This document shows, one piece after another, positions 27,275 to 36,877 of a DNA stretch of 64,000 bases. The translations under genes and the position numbers were made by a program. Source of the DNA: Roseburia rectibacter (GTDB lineage: Bacteria; Bacillota; Clostridia; Lachnospirales; Lachnospiraceae); assembly GCF_014287515.2 (NCBI RefSeq), contig NZ_CP092473.1, positions 2,383,001-2,447,000 on the forward strand, in the 5' to 3' direction. The stretch's first letter is position 1, and every line of letters starts with the position of its first letter. The notes beneath the pieces were generated by a model that worked only from the letters and a program-made list of their open reading frames with translations, was not told the origin of the DNA and searched no databases.

Positions 27275-29323
27275 TCATTGTTCTGTATTTGGTGCGAAAC
27301 TCTGGATGATCGCAACTGCTTTAGGTTCAAGCACAATATTTTCTCCTGCCTGGTAATCTGCTTTACCGAGCAGGTCGGTTCCGGCTTTTTTCAGCGTTAC
27401 TTCCTGTGGTTCATCCGTTGGATTTAAGAGGAATAAGAAGCTGCCATTTTTGTTCTCGCGGAGGGTGATTTCTACTTTTTCGCTGCCTGAAGCGAGAGCC
27501 TCGACACCGGCATCTTTCAGGATATCCGTCAGGAAGGTACGGTAAAACTCTCCGTCTGAACGGGTTGCAACGTAGCAGGCTTTTCCTGTTCCAAAGGAAT
27601 TGCAGGTCAGTACCGGCATTCCGGCATAAAAATCATTGTCATAAACGGCAAGCGTTTCTGCACCTTCGGTGTGTAAGAGGTCACAGAGTACTTCAGCCGG
27701 GTAAGTGACATCTTTGTATGCAAAAGTGTGTTTCATTCCGACATTCCCCTCCGGGATGGCATCGGATTCTTCCACCCAGATGCCTAAGATATCGCGCAGT
27801 CTGCCCGGGTATCCGCCTGTAATAACAAGATCATGATCTTCCACATAACCACTGAAATAGGAAGTTACAAATGTACCTCCTTCTTTGACATATGCACGGA
27901 TTTTTTCATCATAACCGTCTTTACACATGTATAACATCGGTGCGATCACAACTTTATAACCGGACAGTTCATCATCCACACCAACAAAATCCATCGGAAT
28001 ATGAAGATTCAACAATGCTTTATAATACTGATAGATTTCTTCATAATAATTGATGCATCGGCTTGGTCCTGCGGACAGCACGGTTGCCCACCAGTTATCC
28101 CAGTCAAACACCATTGCCACTTTTGCCGGAGTACGTGCGCCAAGCAATGTATCCGAAAGTCCTTCAAGTTCTTCCCCAAGCGCCGTAATCTCACGGAATA
28201 CCCTTGTATTTTCATTACCAACATGGTCGATCACTGCACCATGATATTTTTCACAGGCACCTATGCTTCTGCGCATCTGGAAAAACATGACCGTGTCTGC
28301 TCCATGCGCTGCTGCCTGATAGCTGTATAAACGCATCACACCCGGACGTTTCAGGGCACAATAAGTATGCCAGTTGCTCACACTCGGTGTCTGCTCCATC
28401 AGTGCAAACGGTTTTCCGCCCTTTAACCCGCGCATCAGATCATGCGCCATCGCATTGTTTTCTGTTTCTGCCCCAAATGACGGATAGCTGTCCCAGGAAA
28501 TAAAATCCATCTCTTTTGCCCATTTCTGGTAGTCTAATGACGGATAAAATCCCATCAGATTCGTGGTAACCGGAACGTCCGGTGTATATGCTTTTACCGT
28601 ATCACGCTCTAACTTATAACAGTCTAAAATACTGTCTGAATTAAATCTGCGGTAATCGAGCGAAATTCCCTGGAAGTTTGTGCGGATACCATCCCAGTTA
28701 AATTCTTCCGAACGCATATCCGGCAGAACGACATCATCCCAGTCATAAAATGTATGGCTCCAGAAACAAGTATTCCACACACGGTTTAACTCATCGATCG
28801 TCTTATATTTTTTGCGCAGCCATACACGGAATGCTTTTTCACAGTTTTCACAATAACATTCTCCGCCATATTCGTTGGAAATATGCCATGCAACGATATT
28901 GTCATAATCTTTATAACGCTCTGCAAGTTTTCCAGCCAGTGCCACGGAATATTTCCGGTAGGTCGGACTGTTTGGGCAGGAATTATGACGTGCTCCAAAC
29001 TTACGTTTCATACCGTTATGCTCCACACGCAGGATATCCGGATATTTTCTTGCCATCCATGCCGGATGCGCACCTGTTGAGGTTGCAAAGCAGACTTTTA
29101 ATCCGTTTTCTTTTACATATTTCATGATCTTATCCAGTTTGGAAAAATCATAGGTAACTTCATCCGGCTGCAATGCTGCCCAGCTAAACACATTTAAAGT
29201 CACAACATCTATATGCGCCAGTTTAAACATGCGCATATCCTCTTTCCAGATCTCTTCCGGCCACTGCTCCGGATTATAGTCTCCGCCGTATAAAATTTTA
29301 TGTACTTTGCTGCTCTCGATCAT
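27275..29323 (-). CDS. GH42 beta-galactosidase
   Basis: Retaining beta-galactosidase, 682 aa, no signal peptide. The N-terminus LYGGDYNPEQWPEEIWKEDM is typical of GH42. The acid/base is Glu151 (WHISNEYGGEC), the nucleophile Glu310 (FALMEQTPS), and the zinc-site cysteines are Cys116, Cys156, Cys158 and Cys161. The trimerisation and C-terminal beta domains follow. The ribosome site is GAGGAG. It would remove terminal galactose after the fucosidase. A 97-bp AT-rich gap separates it from yesL, with no clear promoter. Confidence 0.95.
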   Translation of the reverse strand: MIESSKVHKILYGGDYNPEQWPEEIWKEDMRMFKLAHIDVVTLNVFSWAALQPDEVTYDFSKLDKIMKYVKENGLKVCFATSTGAHPAWMARKYPDILRVEHNGMKRKFGARHNSCPNSPTYRKYSVALAGKLAERYKDYDNIVAWHISNEYGGECYCENCEKAFRVWLRKKYKTIDELNRVWNTCFWSHTFYDWDDVVLPDMRSEEFNWDGIRTNFQGISLDYRRFNSDSILDCYKLERDTVKAYTPDVPVTTNLMGFYPSLDYQKWAKEMDFISWDSYPSFGAETENNAMAHDLMRGLKGGKPFALMEQTPSVSNWHTYCALKRPGVMRLYSYQAAAHGADTVMFFQMRRSIGACEKYHGAVIDHVGNENTRVFREITALGEELEGLSDTLLGARTPAKVAMVFDWDNWWATVLSAGPSRCINYYEEIYQYYKALLNLHIPMDFVGVDDELSGYKVVIAPMLYMCKDGYDEKIRAYVKEGGTFVTSYFSGYVEDHDLVITGGYPGRLRDILGIWVEESDAIPEGNVGMKHTFAYKDVTYPAEVLCDLLHTEGAETLAVYDNDFYAGMPVLTCNSFGTGKACYVATRSDGEFYRTFLTDILKDAGVEALASGSEKVEITLRENKNGSFLFLLNPTDEPQEVTLKKAGTDLLGKADYQAGENIVLEPKAVAIIQSFAPNTEQ

Positions 29324-29420
29324 CTCTTTACTCCTCTTGCCTTTTTATATTTTTTCATTGCCTATAAATATATTTTATCTGCTTTTTTAAATAGTGAACT
29401 GTCCAAAAATTGACAATCTC

Positions 29421-30044
29421 TTATTCACCCTCACGATTCACACGCTCGATCTGCAGAAAAATACGTTTACTCACTGCTGCAACCGTATAAATGATAAATC
29501 CAGGGCCAAATAAGATTCCAAGGAATATCATCGTGGAATTATACTGGAAAATCAGCACTTCCGCAGCAACAAGTATCACTAAGATCAGCGTTTTTCCAAA
29601 ATATTTTCTTGAAATATCCATAGAGTTCTGAATGGTACGGATCACTGTATTTTCGTATCTTGCCAACAGCGGAAATGCATAGATCATCGCAATGATTACA
29701 AGAAATACGGAGACCATACCAATGATCAGCAAAATGACCGGATTGTTTTTCACCGCTCCAAAAAGCTGGAAATCAAGATACACCGCATACCACGCAATCA
29801 GAAAGATCAGTCCCATCGGAACTCCCTGCTTAAAGTTTGCCTTGTATGCCTCAAAATAAGATTTTGCAATATAACCTTCCTCATCATCCGCTAATTTTAG
29901 TGCAACTGACATTGCTGCTGTCGTTGATACACCGATCGTAAAAATTGGTATACTTCCTAGAATCCACAAAAAATTTAATTTTAAAATATCTAACAATCTG
30001 CTCAAAAAACGGTATAACGGACTGTCCACACTGAAAAATTTCAT
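29421..30044 (-). CDS. YesL-like membrane protein (DUF624)
   Basis: A 207-aa protein with about five membrane helices and the DUF624 opening FFSVDSPLYRFLSRLLDILKL. YesL-type genes travel with YesM/N and LplB/C-type sugar systems; their function is not known. The start at 30044 has GGAGG at ideal spacing; an ATG at 30077 has none. It lies in the sugar locus between the main binding protein and GH42. Confidence 0.85.
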   Translation of the reverse strand: MKFFSVDSPLYRFLSRLLDILKLNFLWILGSIPIFTIGVSTTAAMSVALKLADDEEGYIAKSYFEAYKANFKQGVPMGLIFLIAWYAVYLDFQLFGAVKNNPVILLIIGMVSVFLVIIAMIYAFPLLARYENTVIRTIQNSMDISRKYFGKTLILVILVAAEVLIFQYNSTMIFLGILFGPGFIIYTVAAVSKRIFLQIERVNREGE

Positions 30045-30115
30045 CTTTTCCTCCGATCCAGAGTGCTGTAAATACACTTCTCTCTTTTATTTATTTTTTC
30101 TGTCTGATCTGCTTT

Positions 30116-30207
30116 CATCATACAGGATTTTTACAAATATATCCAGTATGATGAAAACAGACCGGGGCGATCCGGACGTTTTGTCCGGATCCTTTGCTCA
30201 GGTCTGT
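30116..30207 (-). promoter_or_regulatory. Two inverted repeats between binding protein and yesL
   Basis: IR1 (30116-30153): CATCATAC-x-GGAT and ATCC-x-GTATGATG around a 12-base centre. IR2 (30157-30207): outer arms ACAGACC/GGTCTGT enclosing a 9-bp inner stem GATCCGGAC/GTCCGGATC; on the minus strand it is followed by TTTTC. IR2 may act as a terminator or attenuator that lowers expression of the enzymes relative to the binding protein, and IR1 may be an operator or a second stem. Confidence 0.55.
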
Positions 30208-30265
30208 CTTTTCAAACAACAGACGTCTTTACATAACATGCCATCTATTGTTTTTCATCACATCG

Positions 30266-32059
30266 TTATTTGATTGTCTCTTTTACTGCGTCCTCAGCTG
30301 CTTTTCTAAGTGATGCTTCATTCTCCTGGAATGCGATACACTCATCATAGCCGTAATCTTTTGCCTGAGAGATCATATCAGAAACGATCTGGTCGTATTC
30401 AGCATCTGTCTTAGCATAGATTGCTTTCCATGAATTTGTCTTGATGCACTCAGCAACCTGTGTCCATAATACATTTAACTCATCAGATTTTACAGACTCA
30501 GAGTATGTTGTACCAAGAGAAAGTTTGTAAGGTCTTGATCCCATGTACTCATCTGCTGTTGCAAAACCGGTCTTATCTCTCCAATCCTGCTCAATGTCAG
30601 AATTTGCATCTGTTGCAAAACTAGCCCATTTACGATAGTTGTATGTCTCACCGTTTGAATCAGGATTTAAGGAATCAAGTGCCCATGTTGTGTTGTTCAT
30701 TTTAAAGGAACCATCATCAAATGTTCCGCTGTAACCATCAGACATCTGTGTGCTGATATCTGTCTTAGCTGCACGTCCTAAATCTGTAAACTGTGTTTTT
30801 CCATTTTCATCATAGTACCAGCAGACATCCTTTGGACCATACTCAGCTGTCATACGTCCTTCCGGAGTAGATAACCAGTTTAAGATAGCCATACACAATT
30901 CCGGATACTCTGTCTTAGCACCGATAGACCAGATACGGTTTCCACCATAGATATTCTGACCATAGCAGATCGGGGTTGCATCTTCCGGTGGGCAAGGATA
31001 CATTGCTTTTCCTTCCTGTGCATGTGAATCTGAGTTGTAGAAAGTAGAACCTAAGAAGTTGAATACATTTAAGAATGCTCCACCGTTCTGGTAATCTTCC
31101 TGCATACCATCATATCCCTGTGTCTGTGAGTCAGGATCAAGTAATCCTTTCTGAAACAGATTGTTATAGAATTTTAAGCATGTAAGATAAGGTCCATTCT
31201 CCTCTAACACCGGATGGAATACCTGCTCCTCCGGATCATAAAGACCAAAACCGAATTCATCATATCCATAATAAGCAGTTGCCGTTGATTTTACGAACAT
31301 TACCATATTTCCATCCCAATCGTTAAATAAGGAAACACCGTAAGTTGTTTTTCCATTATCATCTGTCGGGCAGATTTCTTTCATCTGACCCAATACATCT
31401 ACCATATCATCTAATGTTTTGATCTCAGGATATCCTAACTCTTTGTAAAGATCCCATCTTAAATCCCAGGTATACATGAAATCCTGACGTGCTGTTGCAT
31501 CTCTTGCAACATCAAATCCGAATCCATAAACCGTACCGCCGGAAAGGTCTGCATTTTTCTGTAATGCATACGGCATGTTTTGTTTGATGTATGGACCATA
31601 ATCGCTTAAGATATCATCCTCATTCCAGTCAAAGAGCATTCCTTTGTTCACTGCCTGCTGATACTCATCGGAGTCATTTCCCCAGAGAACCAGGTCTCCA
31701 AGATTTCCTGACTCCATACGTGTCTCATATACACCGTCGGAATCCGGAATGATATTTAATTTTACATTGAATTTGTCCAACATGATCTGACCGAACCAGC
31801 CGATCTGCTCTCCGGAATAGTTTGCTAACTGGTCGAATACATCAAGAGTTACTGTCTCCTCCGGAATGATGTCTGCCAGATCCTCAGCATCCGCCTCATC
31901 GGAAGAAGCGTCTCCAGTCTCTGTGCCAGCTTCGTCCACAGCATTATCTGCTGCTGTGTCATTTTTTGTGTTGCTTGCCTGATCATTTCCCCCACAGGCT
32001 GCCATGGAAACTGTCATCGCAGCTACCAAAAGCAGTGATACAATTTTTTTAGCTTTCAT
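30266..32059 (-). CDS. Sugar ABC transporter binding lipoprotein (main)
   Basis: A 597-aa substrate-binding lipoprotein of the LplA-like type. Starting at the ATG at 32059, with AAGGAGG upstream, gives a classic signal peptide (MKAKKIVSLLLVAAMTVSMA) and lipobox AAC, followed by an Asp/Glu/Ala-rich linker. Longer readings from 32203 would run through a tandem repeat and spoil the signal peptide. It follows the permease genes and is expected to hand oligosaccharides to them. Its position next to GH42 and GH29 suggests a galactose- and fucose-containing substrate (inference). Confidence 0.92.
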   Translation of the reverse strand: MKAKKIVSLLLVAAMTVSMAACGGNDQASNTKNDTAADNAVDEAGTETGDASSDEADAEDLADIIPEETVTLDVFDQLANYSGEQIGWFGQIMLDKFNVKLNIIPDSDGVYETRMESGNLGDLVLWGNDSDEYQQAVNKGMLFDWNEDDILSDYGPYIKQNMPYALQKNADLSGGTVYGFGFDVARDATARQDFMYTWDLRWDLYKELGYPEIKTLDDMVDVLGQMKEICPTDDNGKTTYGVSLFNDWDGNMVMFVKSTATAYYGYDEFGFGLYDPEEQVFHPVLEENGPYLTCLKFYNNLFQKGLLDPDSQTQGYDGMQEDYQNGGAFLNVFNFLGSTFYNSDSHAQEGKAMYPCPPEDATPICYGQNIYGGNRIWSIGAKTEYPELCMAILNWLSTPEGRMTAEYGPKDVCWYYDENGKTQFTDLGRAAKTDISTQMSDGYSGTFDDGSFKMNNTTWALDSLNPDSNGETYNYRKWASFATDANSDIEQDWRDKTGFATADEYMGSRPYKLSLGTTYSESVKSDELNVLWTQVAECIKTNSWKAIYAKTDAEYDQIVSDMISQAKDYGYDECIAFQENEASLRKAAEDAVKETIK

Positions 32060-32066
32060 ATAATCC

Positions 32067-32181
32067 TCCTTGTTTTGCGAAGCAAAATCCGAACCCTTTG
32101 GTGAGGAGAGGATTTTACTCCTTGTTTTGCGAAGCAAAATCCGAGTCCTTTGGTGAGGAGAGGATTTTACTCCTTGTTTTG
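32067..32181 (-). repeat. 52-bp tandem repeat in the binding-protein leader
   Basis: Two full copies (32067-32118 and 32119-32170; differing at two bases) and a partial third (32171-32181). Each unit holds a hairpin (TTTTGC-TTC-GCAAAA) and ends in a ribosome-site-like CAAGGAG. The copy nearest the gene supplies the real ribosome site. Each also has AATCCTCTCCTC, which can pair with AGGAGGATT at the ribosome site. Confidence 0.85.
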
Positions 32182-32218
32182 TGTTATATTGATTCCGCAC
32201 CACGCGGTTAACACCTCT

Positions 32219-33184
32219 TTAACCTTTTACGGCACCTAACATGATACCTTTCTCAAAGTAACGCTGCATGAATGGATATACGACTAAGATCGGAATTACG
32301 GTTACCATGGAAATCGTATATTTGATAACTTTTCCACTCATTGCTGATTTAAGAACAGCCTCGCTGACAGCTCCACCGGACTCCATCAATGCACTTAAGT
32401 TGGATGCCTGATTTAAGTAAATGTAAAGTCTGTGCTGTAACGTATATAATTTCGGAGCAGATGTCATTAAAATCAGGGAATCCGTAAAGGAGTTCCAGTG
32501 GCCAACTGCACCAAAGATCGCAATCGTTGCAAGGATCGGTTTGCTGAGCGGCCAGATGATCTTACGAAATACGGTAAAGAAACTTGCTCCGTCGATCTGT
32601 GCGCTCTCTTCGAGTTCTGCCGGAATAGACTCTATGTACGTCTTTACCAAAATGATGTTATATGGTGCCACAATACCAGGAATGATGTATGCCCAGAATG
32701 TATTGGTCAGTCCTAACATCTGCATGTTTAAGAACCATGGGATCAGACCTGCATTAAAATACATGGTGATCACAAGGAATCTGTACCAGAATTTTCTGCC
32801 CCACATTTCATCTTTTGTTACCAGATAACCGATAAATCCTGATGCTGCAACCATAAGTGCTGTACCAAGTACTGTTCTTGACAATGATACGATCAATGCA
32901 CTTGAAAGGTCACTTACGTTTAACAGAGCTGTATAGTTATCCAGATGGATTCCTCTCGGTACGAAGTTGATCACACCCCTGATTACCAGATCGTTATCAC
33001 TGATCGTATTGATGAACAGGTAATAAAACGGGAATATACATGCGATTGTAAATAATGTAAAAAACAGGTAGTTTAAAATGTTAAATACGACATCGCCGGG
33101 TTTTAAGCGATATTTGCGTTTATGTGTTTTTTCATAAAGCTTTTCGGCTTTTAAATCAGCCTTTTCCTGTGCTGTTTTTGCCAT
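32219..33184 (-). CDS. Sugar ABC transporter permease, LplC type
   Basis: A 321-aa inner-membrane permease with six helices and the EAA loop ELEESAQIDGASFFTVFRKI that docks the ATPase. The ending QRYFEKGIMLGAVKG is typical of the LplC/YtcP family. No ATPase gene is in the locus; such transporters usually share an MsmX-type ATPase encoded elsewhere. It follows the larger permease by 13 bases with a strong AAGGAGG. Confidence 0.94.
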   Translation of the reverse strand: MAKTAQEKADLKAEKLYEKTHKRKYRLKPGDVVFNILNYLFFTLFTIACIFPFYYLFINTISDNDLVIRGVINFVPRGIHLDNYTALLNVSDLSSALIVSLSRTVLGTALMVAASGFIGYLVTKDEMWGRKFWYRFLVITMYFNAGLIPWFLNMQMLGLTNTFWAYIIPGIVAPYNIILVKTYIESIPAELEESAQIDGASFFTVFRKIIWPLSKPILATIAIFGAVGHWNSFTDSLILMTSAPKLYTLQHRLYIYLNQASNLSALMESGGAVSEAVLKSAMSGKVIKYTISMVTVIPILVVYPFMQRYFEKGIMLGAVKG

Positions 33185-33197
33185 GTCTTATGCCTCC

Positions 33198-34667
33198 TTA
33201 TACAATACTCTCGCCACGAATCAGTTTTGAAATACCGTTTGCACCAAACAGTAAGGTTACACTGACAAGTGATTTTACCATACCAATTACTGTTGATAAT
33301 GGGATCTGTCCCTGTCCGATACCAAGTTTGTATACATACAGGTCAAGTACCATAATAGCGTTTGTATTGGTAGAGTTTTCAAATACTAAATACTGATCCA
33401 TACCGTTGCTTAAGATATTGGCGATTGACATTAACAGTAATACACAGAATGTCGGGATCAGGCTTGGCACTGTGATATTCCACATTCTCTGGAAGCGGCC
33501 TGCGCCATCCACCGTTGCTGCTTCATAAAGCTGCTGGTCAATACCGGAAATCGCTGCGATATAAATGATTGCACTCCAGCCGATTCCTTTCCATAAGCCC
33601 CATGCTAACATCTGCAGCCATACATGGCTGCCTCCCATCAGCATGTTCACACCCTCTGACCAGATTCCTGCATTTACCATCAAACTGCTGATAAATCCGT
33701 CTGTTGAGAAGATGCAGAAAGCGATTGCATATACAAGTACCCAGCTGATGAAGTTTGGCACAGTCGTAAGTGTCTGTACAACGCGGCGGAACTTCATATT
33801 TTTAATCTCACAAAGGAAGATTGCAAATGCCATTGGAAGCCAGCTTGTCAAAATTCCAAGTCCACTCATTGCAAGTGTGTTTTTCAGAACACGAATGATA
33901 TCTCTTACGGTAGCCGGATTCTTAAATAACTGTGTGAACCATTTGAATCCAACAAAGTTAGCCCTGCTTAAAGTATCACCAACTTTGTAATCGAAAAATG
34001 CATATCTCCATCCCCATAATGGCAGATAACAGAACACACCAGCCAGTGCTAAAAACGGCATCAGCATCAGAAACAGGCGATACTTTGTTTCCATCTCATA
34101 TTTTGCACCTGCCTCAACTTTCGGCTGTTTTATCATCACGATCAATGTAACTGCTAAAAGTATGATCGCAACGATTAATATTGCATAGAAGCCATTGGAA
34201 AAGATCGGTTCTATCTTACCAGGTTTTTCCGTTTTGTTGATCTGGCTGTATGCAAGTGCGATACCGCCAAGTCCGAGGATCATCACTGCACTTCCTGCCG
34301 CTGTGAAGATGTTGCTCAGTTTTTTCATTTTCAGATTACCAAGTGATAAACATCCTCCCGCTGCAACCGCTGCTGTTCCAAGACAGGTAACCAGAGCAGA
34401 TACAGAGTCAAGCCGTAATGTTGACTTCATGACCCATCCTTTTCGGAATGCACGTCCAAACTCTGATGCCAGTGATGAGTATGAGATACCGGAAGTAAAC
34501 AAGGATAAGTTTCTTCCGATCATTCCACTGATTCGCGCTGGGTTAATTCCAGGTATGAACATAAATAAGACTGCAAACAGAACTGCGATCCGAAGTACAA
34601 GATATAACTTATCTGTAACGCCGGTGCCATCTGCTTTTTTGTTTTTTGAAATGCCCGTTTCTTTCAT
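33198..34667 (-). CDS. Sugar ABC transporter permease, LplB type, N-terminal extension
   Basis: Partner permease of the locus. The C-terminal 300 residues are a normal LplB-type permease with EAA motif QLYEAATVDGAGRFQRMWNI. Ahead of it are about 190 extra residues with about four hydrophobic segments (near 34-52, 90-115, 125-145 and 160-185) that normal LplB proteins lack. I prefer the ATG at 34667, with GGGAAAGGGAG upstream; another at 34703 has no ribosome site. First gene of the sugar locus. Confidence 0.9.
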   Translation of the reverse strand: MKETGISKNKKADGTGVTDKLYLVLRIAVLFAVLFMFIPGINPARISGMIGRNLSLFTSGISYSSLASEFGRAFRKGWVMKSTLRLDSVSALVTCLGTAAVAAGGCLSLGNLKMKKLSNIFTAAGSAVMILGLGGIALAYSQINKTEKPGKIEPIFSNGFYAILIVAIILLAVTLIVMIKQPKVEAGAKYEMETKYRLFLMLMPFLALAGVFCYLPLWGWRYAFFDYKVGDTLSRANFVGFKWFTQLFKNPATVRDIIRVLKNTLAMSGLGILTSWLPMAFAIFLCEIKNMKFRRVVQTLTTVPNFISWVLVYAIAFCIFSTDGFISSLMVNAGIWSEGVNMLMGGSHVWLQMLAWGLWKGIGWSAIIYIAAISGIDQQLYEAATVDGAGRFQRMWNITVPSLIPTFCVLLLMSIANILSNGMDQYLVFENSTNTNAIMVLDLYVYKLGIGQGQIPLSTVIGMVKSLVSVTLLFGANGISKLIRGESIV

Positions 34668-34714
34668 TTCTCCCTTTCCCTTCTTTTTGGTTTTCTCCAG
34701 CATCCGGAGTTTTT

Positions 34715-34728
34715 TCGAAAACGTTTAA
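34715..34728 (-). promoter_or_regulatory. Candidate CcpA/LacI-type operator
   Basis: TTAAACGTTTTCGA on the minus strand resembles a catabolite-response element (TGWAANCGNTNWCA) with two deviations, and sits just before the first sugar-locus gene. The 265-bp gap is AT-rich; a TATAAT-like box at about 34776-34781 has no convincing -35. Confidence 0.35.
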
Positions 34729-34856
34729 GTTTTGCTTTAAAAAAAATATTTCCGAACTGCTTTTGTTGTATTTATTATATAAAAGGGAAGAAAATTAAAA
34801 TACCGTAAATAATTGATAAAATATACCTTGATTTTTGGTCATTGAAAATCAGATGT

Positions 34857-34893
34857 AAAAAAATAGAGGTATTTTTTTCTAATAAATACCCCT
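34857..34893 (-). terminator. Terminator after the ASKHA/ferredoxin gene
   Basis: On the minus strand AGGGGTATTT pairs with AAATACCTCT (one G-U) and is followed by ATTTTTTT. It separates the ASKHA gene from the sugar locus. Confidence 0.75.
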
Positions 34894-34969
34894 GTCCTTT
34901 TGATCATCTTCTGACGTACCTGAATTTTATGATGTTATAACCAATCCCCCCTCACACTCTATTCTCACT

Positions 34970-36745
34970 TCAATAAAATGGAAACTGCATATGCTTTACA
35001 TACAGCTTCTGAAATTCTTCTGTGTCTGCAAGATTGATTTCATTCGATAACGTTGTAATTTTTTCTGGCTTCAGCCCATTTTTTTCTTTTTTGCCAGTCA
35101 GGCAACAGACAGCGCCCTCCAAGGCGCTGTTTCCGACAGGAATCAGCTTTCCTCGTAGTCCTGACGGCAGAAGTCCGATCCCAACTGCCTTTTCCATGTC
35201 AAGACCTGTACCAAATCCGCCTGCCACATATACCCGATTGATCTGTTCATATGGTATATGTGCTTTCTGCAGCAGAACTTCCACACCTGCGCAGATAGCT
35301 GCCTTCGCCATCTGTACCTGTCTGATATCCTCCTGTGTAAAATAGATTTTACCGGGTACGACCGGAAACCCTTTGGTAAACCATGGCTCTTTCAGGGTTC
35401 CATGTGTATCAACGATACGATGGCGCACTAATTCGTACATCACGTCAATAATTCCTGTTCCGCACAACCCGATCGCGGGTTTGCCACCAATCATTTTCGT
35501 CACCATATTTTCTTTTCCGAACAGAACTGCACGGCAGACAGCCCCCGGTACTCCCGGCACTCCACAGGATATGTTTCCACCCTCGAATGCAGGTCCTGCT
35601 GCAACGGATGATACAAGGAAATGATCCCCCGCAGATAAGACCATCTCACCGTTTGTTCCAATATCGATCAGCATCTCACACTGATCCGGACGCATATCGC
35701 ATCCGATCATACCTGCTGTAATATCACCTCCGACAAAAGCAGAGATTCCCGGAACGATGTATACCTCCGCACACTGGTTTATTCCGATATTCCCACTATT
35801 TCTGACATCTCCATGCTCTCCAGTGCTTCTGATGTTTCCTCCATCTCCATATTCTCCAATACTTATGCCTTTCTTTACATCTTCACACTCTCCGGTTAAT
35901 TCGCTCCAAGTCATCTTCTCCGGCGCAAGATTTACCGGTGTAAACGGCGCAATTCCAAGTCCCGCACAGGAATACCCAAGCAGTAAATGGCACATAGTTG
36001 TATTTCCAGCAATCACGATCTTACTGACACTTTGTGTGCTTTGTTCATCCATTTTCTGCCCAGCAAGCAATATTCCTACCAGATCTTTTATATCTTTTAA
36101 AATGCTCTGTCTTAAATTTTCTGCGTCACCAGACGCTGCCGCCCGGATTCTTGATATCACGTCTGCTCCATATGCTCTCTGATGATTGACGCACACTGCT
36201 GTATTTATGCATTTTCCATCCGTAAGTGAAATCAGCTCGCCTGCCAGCGTGGTCGTTCCGATATCGATTGCAATGCCATATGTAGAGTTTTCTGTATCTA
36301 CGCTCTCTAATGGCATTTCCAAAGCCAGTGATATCTGCTGGTTATCTTCTGTTCTCTTTTTTTCGATAAATTCCGGCTGCCTGTCCCCTGCATCTTCCTT
36401 TTCCCATACAGATACTCCTTGCCCATCACCTGCTTCCTTTTTTCCACGGATAAATTCAGTCTGCACATGCATCTGCTCCCCACCTTCTTCTGGAATGCGC
36501 ACATACATATCGCCTGATGGAATCGTCATACAGGAAAGACGCCATCCTTCTTCTAACTCCTTCTCTGTAAACACTTCTTTTTCCCGTGGTTTGGGTGGAT
36601 CTGCTTTTTGTATTTCTTCTATTATAATGCAACATTTTCCACAGGTACCTTTTCCATTGCAGGGTGCATCTAAATATTCCCCCTGTGCTCTCAATAGTTC
36701 CAGCACTGTCCTGTTCTGGTTTTGTTGTAAAAAAACTCGTTTCAT
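34970..36745 (-). CDS. Ferredoxin-ASKHA ATPase, corrinoid-activation (RACo) type
   Basis: A 591-aa protein with an N-terminal 2Fe-2S plant-type ferredoxin domain (Cys29, Cys35, Cys38, Cys72; CNGKGTCGKCC) and a C-terminal ASKHA ATPase of the DUF4445 family (DIGTTTLAGEL, MLIDIGTNGEMVLS, VYVAGGFGTGLD). This architecture is known from RACo and RamA, which use ATP to reduce the cobalt of corrinoid proteins in methyl transfer. An unusual glycine-rich insertion with GEYGDGGN and GEHGDVRN lies near residues 300-328. No corrinoid protein or methyltransferase is nearby, although cobalamin genes lie 13 kb away. It has its own terminator. Confidence 0.88.
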   Translation of the reverse strand: MKRVFLQQNQNRTVLELLRAQGEYLDAPCNGKGTCGKCCIIIEEIQKADPPKPREKEVFTEKELEEGWRLSCMTIPSGDMYVRIPEEGGEQMHVQTEFIRGKKEAGDGQGVSVWEKEDAGDRQPEFIEKKRTEDNQQISLALEMPLESVDTENSTYGIAIDIGTTTLAGELISLTDGKCINTAVCVNHQRAYGADVISRIRAAASGDAENLRQSILKDIKDLVGILLAGQKMDEQSTQSVSKIVIAGNTTMCHLLLGYSCAGLGIAPFTPVNLAPEKMTWSELTGECEDVKKGISIGEYGDGGNIRSTGEHGDVRNSGNIGINQCAEVYIVPGISAFVGGDITAGMIGCDMRPDQCEMLIDIGTNGEMVLSAGDHFLVSSVAAGPAFEGGNISCGVPGVPGAVCRAVLFGKENMVTKMIGGKPAIGLCGTGIIDVMYELVRHRIVDTHGTLKEPWFTKGFPVVPGKIYFTQEDIRQVQMAKAAICAGVEVLLQKAHIPYEQINRVYVAGGFGTGLDMEKAVGIGLLPSGLRGKLIPVGNSALEGAVCCLTGKKEKNGLKPEKITTLSNEINLADTEEFQKLYVKHMQFPFY

Positions 36746-36877
36746 CAATTCCTACCTGCCATGAACTTACTTATTGAAATAAATTATACCATTCTCCCTA
36801 CAATATGGAAACACCACTTCTTTCTGTTATCAACAATATACATACACTGTTTTGTCAGCAGCAATTGCATATTTTCC

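Noticed and set aside
32060..32203. N-terminal extension of the main sugar-binding protein
   Set aside because: It runs through the 52-bp tandem repeat and would bury the signal peptide; the ATG at 32059 has AAGGAGG.
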